A DNA stretch of 64,000 nt from contig NC_087107.1 in NCBI RefSeq assembly GCF_963855985.1, forward strand, positions 8,618,001 through 8,682,000, given 5' to 3'. This DNA is from Ostrinia nubilalis (Eukaryota; Arthropoda; Insecta; Lepidoptera; Crambidae). The notes beneath the pieces were generated by a model. The model worked only from the letters and a program-made list of their open reading frames with translations, was not told the origin of the DNA and ran no database searches. The position numbers were made by a program, and so were the translations under genes. How positions within the stretch are numbered: the first letter of the stretch is position 1; every line of letters begins with the position of its first letter. Positions 57,302-64,000 of this stretch are shown in pieces.

Positions 57302-57754
57302 GATAATAAACAGTCCTGCACATAAATAATAATAAAAACACAGAATGTACTTTTTTAAGTTGCCTCAAGACACTGAGAGGTAAATAAGTAGTTGATATTA
57401 TTCATGATAATTTATGCATTTCCTCCGCCATTTTCCGCAGTTTGGCACCTCACGTCACATCATTTTACCGAAAAGTCAGCCCTATAGCTTCGGCGCAGTG
57501 CCGATCACTGACGTTTGTCAACAAAATGGTGCTTGACCTTTGAGACAGGCTAAATTACACCATAATATTGTTAATGACATTGAGCATATTTTTTTTTAAA
57601 TACCTTCGCGAAGTAAAACTTCTGTACGTAGTACTAATTATTATTCTGTGCCTTTAGTTAGTAAATTTTTAACGTGACTTCGGTGATGTTGACTAAAATG
57701 AAATTTGATTGATTTATTTGTGGGATAGTTTAAATTAGCTATCTTATTATTTGT

Positions 57755-57905
57755 GTCCTCAGACAGACAGACAGACAGACAAAATTTTTACTGATTGCAT
57801 TTTTAGCATCAGTATCGACCACTAATCACCCCCTGATAGTTATTTTGAAAATATATTTCATGTACAGAATTGACCTCATTACAGATTTATTATAAGTGTA
57901 GATAG
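57755..57905 (+). mobile_element. CAGA microsatellite and LINE/SINE-like tail
   Basis: (CAGA)n at 57760-57781 followed by TTTTTACTGATTGCATTTTT, CACTAATCACCCCCTGATAG and TTATTATAAGTGTAGATAGA, matching 53240-53345 and 22800-22860. Confidence 0.7.
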
Positions 57906-58516
57906 ATATGGGTTTTTTAAATGTAATTAATTTTACTGATTCATACTCTAAATTGCAAACGGAAAATACTGAATCGACGTTGGGAATTCCCTTTTTATAC
58001 ATATAAATTAATTAAAAGGCAATTAATTTAGTATTATTGTTCCGGCCTTCTTAAAAACAATCAATTGATAAACAACCAGTGACGTAACTTTTTCGCGAAT
58101 TCGATAGGTACATTTCGCCTCTGGTACAGTCGACGGCATATCAGACTACACATTTTTTGTTGAAAAATCGCCTCTATTACCACAGCTATTACTACCACAT
58201 AAAATCCCAGAGTATTTAGCTTGATAAGCCGTCGGCTGTACATAAGAGGGGGGGTCATGTTCCTGCAGCAGAGACTAATTTTATTGACATAATGGTGATT
58301 TAGATATTTGTGTTATTTTCCATCAAACATTAAAGCAGGGATTCCCAAACTTATTTTGTCTACTGCCCACTTTGAGAATAAATTATTTTAGCGCCTATTT
58401 GTATTTGAGAGTCGAGAGCTCAATCGGTGTCTAACGCCCGTATTCACAAACATTACTATGAGATCTCACAGTGCGCGTGGACGCACAGGGTCACACACGA
58501 ACCAATCACAGTGTGA

Positions 58517-59148
58517 GGGTTCTTACACACGAACAGCAATTTGCTGTCGACGCATGTAACTGCAGTCGACGTCAGAAGGCGACGGCTAGCCGTCGACATG
58601 CTGCCGACGTGCTGTCGACGCGTTCGCGGCTGCTGCCGGCAGGTGGCGACAGCTAGCCGCCTCCGCCATTTTGAAGGTCAACTGTCAGTAGTCCAGGAGA
58701 TTACACGCACTCCTAATGAGTTCCGAACAAATTGATTCGGAATTGCTAAAAAATTAGTGCTGTCAAAAACAATGAAATAATATGGAACTCGAATTTAGAA
58801 AGCTACCATTATAAAACATTACAAAATAGAGCATGGGCTTCGGTGTGTATAGTCTCGTTCTCTATTCAATAACATTTCTTAAACCCACAATGACCGGTTC
58901 TTTCTCTTTCGTCGACGACGACGGAGTAAAAGCAACAACAGTGTTTCTTCAGTGAAATTCATTTTCAACTGGCTCCTGTACAAAGACGTACGCCGACACG
59001 GTCGTCGCAGCAAGCTGTCGACACGTCGACGGCAGACGTCGACGTATCGACAGCTTGCTGCGGGCACGTCGACGGCTAGCTGCCGACGAGTGACGGCGAC
59101 TGCTGTCGCTTTTGCTGTCGTCAATGTGCTGCTCGTGTGTAAGAGCTC
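58517..59148. mobile_element. GTCGAC-rich hairpin element
   Basis: TTCTTACACACGAACAGCA at the left and TGCTGCTCGTGTGTAAGAGC at the right are its inverted ends. The interior repeats CTGTCGACG and GCTAGCCGTCGAC-type words near both ends on both strands. AGTGT follows both termini in a way that suggests it inserted a few bases inside the left end of the foldback at 59151. Confidence 0.75.
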
Positions 59149-59150
59149 TA

Positions 59151-60251
59151 AGTGTGAGTCACGTTAAAGTGTACATATGAAAATAGATGAAACTAGACCT
59201 ATTTTTATCGACAAAAAAGAGGTCAAAAATTTTTTGAGATTTTTTTTTAATTTTTTATAGAATTTTTTTTCTTCCAATTACTTATTGTAAAGAAAACGTA
59301 ATAACTTTTAAACTAAGCGGTATATCCTGATAAAATAAAAACAGTAATAATGCTAAATAACAGGCGATGCTAAAAAAATACATAAAATACACAAAAAATG
59401 CCAACAAATAATAAAAAACGATACTTTTTGAAAATAATCTGCTTAAAAATTCGTGTTTTTTTGGTTATTTGATAAATTTCTCCAAAAAATGCCCCTATAA
59501 CAGGTGGTTTTTATTACTTTGTATTATTCTCTATCGTATTATCTTTGTAAAACCAAAAATCGCATGTCTCTATCCCTATCACAACATTTGCTATGATCGT
59601 TTGAACAAAGGCCTGCCACAACATTATACTCCGCTACAGGTAGAGACAATTTTAATTTTAACTAAAATGCTTATTTTACTTCGAAATCTTTTATTTTTAT
59701 TTGAAATCTAACTTGTCTTTATCAAAATTAAAAATCTAGAGCCATTTTCAGTTTCGTTATTAACGAAGCGTTGAATGGCGCGCCCGGAGAGGCTTAGTTC
59801 AAACGATCATTGCAAACGTTGTGATAGGGATAGAGACATGCGATTTTTGGTTTTACGAGGGTAATACGATAGAGAATAATACAAAATAATAAAAACCACC
59901 GGTTATAGGGGCATTTTTTGGAGAAATTTATCAAATAACCAAAAAAACACGAATTTAAAAGCAATTTTTTTTCAAAAAGTATCATTTTTTATTATTTTTT
60001 GGCCTTTTTTGTGTATTTTATGTATTTTTTTAATATCGCCTGTTATTTAGCATTATTACTGTTTTTATTTTATCGGGATATACCGCTTAGTTTAAAAGTT
60101 ATTACGTTTTCTTTTCAATAAGTAATTGGAAGAAAAAAAATTCCATAAAAAATTAAAAAAAAAAAAAAAAAATTTTGACCTATTTTTTGTCGATAAAAAT
60201 AGGTCTAGTTTCATCTATTTTCATATGTACACTTTAACGTGACTCACACTG
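59151..60251 (-). mobile_element. 1.1-kb giant foldback element, copy 2
   Basis: Arms 59151-59606 and 59797-60251 match those of copy 1 (50425-51530), but the 190-bp loop is inverted: CCTGCCACAACATTATACTC comes first and GGCGCGCCCGGAGAGGC last. TA follows the right end at 60252-60253; the left end has lost its terminal C. Confidence 0.9.
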
Positions 60252-60253
60252 TA

Positions 60254-60402
60254 TTAGGTGTGCTCGCTAGCGACTGCGTAAAAAATGACATTAAATGTAT
60301 GACAGACTGTACAGCGCCCCTAGCGGCTATTTTCAAGAACTTATATCTTCATAGATGTTTTTGATGCACTCGCTAGCGAGCACACCTAACGTAAACTCAT
60401 GG
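60254..60402. mobile_element. MITE with TGTACAGCGCCCCTAGCGG core, copy c
   Basis: TTAGGTGTGCTCGCTAGCGA at the left and TCGCTAGCGAGCACACCTAA at the right are a perfect inverted pair. The core matches copies a and b while the arms have changed (CTCGCTAGCGAG instead of CTCACTAGTGAG). It directly abuts the foldback element. Confidence 0.75.
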
Positions 60403-60661
60403 TAAGCACACTGAGCTCTATTTAAGGCGCTACCTTGTAAAATTTGTTTTCAACAAGCTCCGCCCATTCCCCCCGCAGGCTCCGCACCCGCGAAAGCGTC
60501 ACTCGTCGCGACGTGTCGCTCGCTTCGTAAAATCAGAGTAAAATTCGTTCGATCTGCTTCATTTAAGCAAGCATCGTTTGTGAATACGAGCGTAAGAGTC
60601 CTAATAGATGAAATTAAAAATCACGCCCCAAGCTTCTGTAGGCTTTTTTTCTGGGTCTCTT

Positions 60662-60797
60662 CATCATCATCATCATCATCATCTCTCAGCCAATAGGACG
60701 TCCACTGCCGAACATAGGCCTCCCCCAATGCTTTCCATGTTGCGCGGTTGGTAGCGGTCTGCGTCCAGCGCCTTCCTTCTACCTTTACGATCTATCA
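60662..60797 (-). mobile_element. RTE-type LINE 3' fragment, ATGATG-tailed family
   Basis: (CATCAT)n then AATAGGACGTCCACTGCC and AACATAGGCCTCCCCCAATG. TCTGGGTCTCTT precedes it at 60650-60661 and recurs at 63865-63876, suggesting that this insertion once ran to 63864 and was later opened by the hAT element at 60900-63670. Confidence 0.75.
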
Positions 60798-61787
60798 CTA
60801 TCATTATCTTAAATTAATTAGGTCGCATTTATAATAATAACAATAAAGTTTATTGGAATGAGTGTACGTCCGCCCATAAGACGGCCGTTCGGTGTCCATT
60901 AGGGCATGCAAAAACCGAGCGGTTTGGAAAAACCGGTTTTTTCGGTTTTTATTTTTAAAAACCGAACTAAACCGGTTTTTTCGGGTTTTTCGGGTTTTTC
61001 GGGTCGACTGTTTGTAAGTAAATAAAAATGCTGCAAATTATAATAAAAATCATTTTATTTCTTTTATATTCTAGTTTGACAAGATGAAGTTACATGTTCT
61101 GAACATAATATTGTGAGATCAATTGAATAGTTTAATTAAAAATCAAATATAAAGAGATCAACAATAGGATACTTCGCTCATTAGCAAAGCAAAACCTTTG
61201 GTCAGGACTTCTTGGCGCGAATCTGAAGCGTCATGTTAGCGGTTTTGTTTTATTTCCTCAAATTCGTGTGTGGGCGACTATTAATGTGTAATAATGGTGG
61301 ATTATTAACCATTGAGTGTTCGTGAACGTCCATGGGTGTGGGCAAGTGAAGCAAAACAGTGCATCGTGATTCTTCTGGTTCTCTCAAGTTGTCCATAGGA
61401 GGTCTCAGTAAAGCACCACAACTTTACTGAGACTCAAAGGGTGGGAAAGGGTATCATCTATCATCCTTCATTATATCATTACTTGATCTCATTTTGTAAC
61501 TCGTATCACTTATATACTGGAAAATGGCACAAATCAAGTCGACCTCGACGTGTATTGCCAACATCATCAAAAAAGAAGAAGAAAATTTGGTCATAGTTAT
61601 GCTTATTTAAATAATATGTAAGTTGCCACTGACAGAGACTAGCAAAGCAAAAATAATGGCGGCAATGGTCAAATACAAAGCGCGTTCCATTTTGCGCCCG
61701 CGCGCTTATAGCTTTAGCTAGAAGATACATGGTACTTTAGTTCAATACCATAGCCATAGACTATACTCTACTCATTCACATTGCATT

Positions 61788-63470
61788 CATCATCATTCAT
61801 CATCATTTCAGCCATAGGACGTCCACTGCTGAACATAGGCCTCCCCCAATGCTTTCCATGTTGATCGATTGGCAGCGGTCTGCGTCCAGCGCTTCCCTGC
61901 TACCTTTACGATGTCGTCGGTCCACCTTGTAGGTAGACGTCCCACGCTGCGTTTTCCGGTACGCGGCCTCCATTCCAGAACCTTTCTGCCCCATCGGCCA
62001 TCAGTTCTGCGTACTATGTGCCCTGCCCATTGCCATTTCAGCTTGCTAATCCGTCGGGCTATGTCAGCGACTTTGGTTCGTTTACGGATCTCCTCATTTC
62101 TGATTCGATCTCGCAAAGAAACACCAAGCATAGCCCTCTCCATAGCACGCTGTGCAACTTTGAGCTTCTGTATAAGGCCTATAGTGAGAGGCCACGTTTC
62201 CGAGCCATAAGTTATCACTGGTAACACACATTGGTTATACACTCTAGTCTTCAGGCATTGAGGTATTTTGGACGAAAAGATGTTGCGTAGTTTCCCGAAC
62301 GCTGCCCAGCCGAGTTGGATTCGACGATTGACCTCCTTTTCGAAATTGGACCTACCTAGCTGGATCGTTTGTCCGAGGTAGACATACTTGTCGACAATCT
62401 CGAGAATTGAGCTCCCAACTGAAACTGGGTAGGGCGTAACATGGACATTCGACATAAGCTTCGTTTTGTCCATGTTCATCCTCAGGCCTACCTGTTGGGA
62501 AACTCGATTAAGGTCTTCGAGCATTGTGCCAAGATCTTCCAACGATTCTGCCATGACTACAATATCGTCGGCAAACCGAAGGTGAGTGATGTACTCGCCA
62601 TTAATGTTTATGCCGAATCCTTTCCATTCCAGGAGTTTGAAAGCGTCTTCCAATACAGCGGTGAACAGTTTCGGAGATATAACATCTCCCTGCCTAACGC
62701 CTCGCTGCAGTGGAATCGCCCCCGTGCTCTGCTCCTGTACTCGGACCGACATGGTGGCGTTTTTGTACAAGCACTTCAGCACCTCGATATACCGATAGTC
62801 AATACGGCACCGCTGGAGAGATTGTAACACTGCAAGTTATACTCCTCAGTCTTCTGTATAACCTGCCGCAGCGTATGGATGTGGTCTATGGTACTATAAC
62901 CTTTTCGGAATCCGGCTTGTTCGGGAGGCTGGAAGTCATCGAACCTACGCGCGAGACGGTTCGTGATGACTCTCGAAAACAGTTTGTAGACATGACTCAG
63001 AAGCGAGATGGGTCTGTAATTCTTCAGCAAGGTCTTATCACCTTTCTTGAAGAAGAGCACCACCACGCTTCTGTTCCATGCCTCTGGCGTAGTTCCCTGG
63101 AGTAAGACGGAGTTAAAGAGTCTCTGAAGGACTTTCAGTACCACCCGCATTCAGAAGCTCCGATGTTATTCCGTCATCACCCGGTGCCTTGTTGTTCTTT
63201 AGCTGTTTGAGAGCCATCCTAATCTCGTATAGGCTGATGTCCGGGATATCTTCGGTATAGTGTCGAGTTAGCTTAGCTCTTGGATCTGAAGTTGAGCTAT
63301 CAACGGGTTTGGTGACCGAGGTATATAGCTGTCCATAAAACCTCTCGATCTCACCCAGAACCTCGGCTTTTGTTGACGTTACACTACCGTCCGCCGTCGT
63401 TAGCTTCGTCAGCTGGCTTTGCCCAATAGAGTTGTCTCTTGCGAACACTTTGGAGCCTTGGAACCGCTTC
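61788..63470 (-). mobile_element. 5'-truncated RTE-type LINE, 1683 bp, with target duplication
   Basis: CACATTGCATT at 61777-61787 and 63471-63481. The 3' end carries a (ATGATG) tail after TGGCTGAAATG. It contains the reverse transcriptase and C-terminal part of the family and is the longest of the copies here. It inserted inside the hAT element 60900-63670. Confidence 0.93.
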
Positions 63471-63475
63471 CACAT
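61808..63475 (-). pseudogene. RTE-clade reverse transcriptase, broken
   Basis: Three minus-strand frames follow one another. 63475-63113 encodes the linker to the RT (LKQLKNNKAPGDDGITSELL). 63150-62776 has WNRSVVVLFFKKGD, NYRPISLLSHVYKLFSRV and QAGFRKGYSTIDHI. 62830-61808 has GVRQGDVISPKLFTAVLE, HLRFADDIVVMAE (the FADD active-site box), then the C-terminal domain with WQWAGHIVRR and AYVQQWTSYG before the stop. A frameshift near 63140 separates the first two; between EEYNL and LQSLQRCR about 60 bases are missing, which removes the RT box with the first catalytic Asp. The endonuclease part is absent. Confidence 0.9.
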
Positions 63476-63670
63476 TGCATTACAATAATTGTTTTTATTG
63501 ATATGACTAAAGAAGCGTGTTCTTGTATGAGTTATTAAATTATCTAAAATCGTAGAAGAAAAACCGAAAAAACCGAAAAACCCGGATTTATAACTGACAA
63601 AAACCGAGTTCCAAATTGTGTCGGTTATCCGGTTTTTTCGGTTATCCGGTTAACCGGTTTGCATGCCCTA

Positions 63671-64000
63671 GTGTCCATACAATATTCAGCTGCACGGCAT
63701 CTGTCCATCCATAATGCATCGAAAACGGCGCACCTGGCACAAATATCGAATTAACTACTGAACAATAAATCTGGCTGTTTGTTCTTATTGATTTTAAGTA
63801 AAAATATTGCTTTTATTTCATTATGAATTATGTATAGTTCTAGCAACTCACGAAGGCGAGTGAGTCTGGGTCTCTTACAGCCCCCCTATAGGCCTGCAGC
63901 GCCCACAAGGGGGCGTTATCGCCCACTTTGGGAAAGGCTGCATTAAAGTCTTATCATTACTAGTTATTTAGTATCGGTGTGCAGTGTAATGAGCTCGTTT
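63671..64000. other. Spacer at the window end
   Basis: Right remainder of the nested elements up to 63940 (GCCCACTTTGGGAAAGGCTG), then unassigned sequence; no gene seen. Confidence 0.4.

Larger units (their letters stand above)
58432..60594. mobile_element. TTAA-type MITE (CGCCCGT family), copy 3, split
   Basis: Left half 58432-58510 (TAACGCCCGTATTCACAAAC to CGAACCAATCACA) and right half from 60413 (GAGCTCTATTTAAGG ... TTTAAGCAAGCATCGTTTG, GAATACGAGCGTA) join exactly as CAATCACAGAGCTCTATT does in copies 1 and 2. About 1.9 kb of other elements were inserted, plus about 115 bp extra in the right half. Confidence 0.85.
60900..63670. mobile_element. Inner hAT element with perfect 8-bp duplication
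   Basis: GTGTCCAT at 60892-60899 and 63671-63678 brackets TAGGGCATGCAAA ... TTTGCATGCCCTA, a perfect 13-bp TIR. Behind each end is a run of AACCGGTTTTTTCGGTTT-type words. About 1.1 kb remains once the RTE at 61788-63470 is removed; no transposase is visible. Confidence 0.9.
58336..63940. mobile_element. Outer hAT-like element filled with nested insertions
   Basis: CATTAAAG at 58328-58335 and 63941-63948 brackets CAGGGATTCCCAAACTT at the left and, inverted at the right, CAGCCTTTCCCAAAGTG. These ends are typical of hAT elements. Without the insertions at 58432-60594 and 60662-63864 only a few hundred bases are left, so this was a small nonautonomous copy. Confidence 0.75.

Noticed and set aside
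59469..59985. Mirror ORFs with NFSKKCPYNRWFLL, also at 50973-51263
   Set aside because: They are translations of the inverted arms of the giant foldback elements; same peptide on opposite strands, no start context and no relatives known to me.

Overview
The window is nuclear DNA of an insect, almost certainly a moth or butterfly. The evidence is short exons with GT-AG introns, AT-rich spacers, an insect-type neural cadherin, and a dense load of RTE-clade non-LTR retrotransposon tails of the two kinds common in Lepidoptera (ATGATG-tailed and CGAA-tailed). There is no bacterial, viral or CRISPR-like organisation. No database search was possible; all names rest on reading motifs, splice sites and repeat structure.

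Two host genes are supported. (1) At 6887-10693 on the + strand are the last six coding exons of a classical cadherin of the insect N-cadherin (CadN) type. They encode the end of a laminin-G domain, the membrane segment and the complete catenin-binding tail, closing at a TAG stop. The 5' part lies outside the window, and 1-6886 looks like one large intron. (2) At 51994-44652 on the - strand is a complete five-coding-exon, 256-residue multi-pass membrane protein with a PPPY motif in its C-terminal tail, resembling LAPTM4/5-like proteins in layout. The two genes converge and are about 34 kb apart (stop to stop). Everything else I can name is mobile or repetitive.

Region by region: 1-6.9 kb, intron with small inverted-repeat elements; 6.9-10.7 kb, CadN exons; 10.7-15.3 kb, AT-rich DNA that may be a long CadN 3' UTR; 15.3-44.6 kb, intergenic DNA with RTE tails, MITEs, a degenerate pogo-like element (27.7-28.7 kb), a four-unit tandem array (30.1-31.3 kb) and two elements flanked by 8-bp duplications (34.9 and 37.7 kb); 44.6-52.0 kb, the membrane-protein gene, with a mariner (46.4-47.7 kb), degenerate copies of its third exon and a 5'-inverted RTE insertion in its introns; 52.0-58.3 kb, more elements, including a perfect 55-bp-TIR element, a 1.2-kb element carrying about a dozen copies of one 10-bp motif, and a promoter- or LTR-like block; 58.3-63.9 kb, a multi-level nest of transposons inside one hAT-like element.

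The most unusual material is structural rather than genic: tandem degenerate copies of a splice-donor-containing exon half; a short LINE with an inverted 5' end and intact target duplication 25 bp from a splice acceptor; two 1.1-kb near-perfect hairpin elements whose loops lie in opposite orientation; and the transposon nest, whose nesting can be read from reunited element halves and target duplications.
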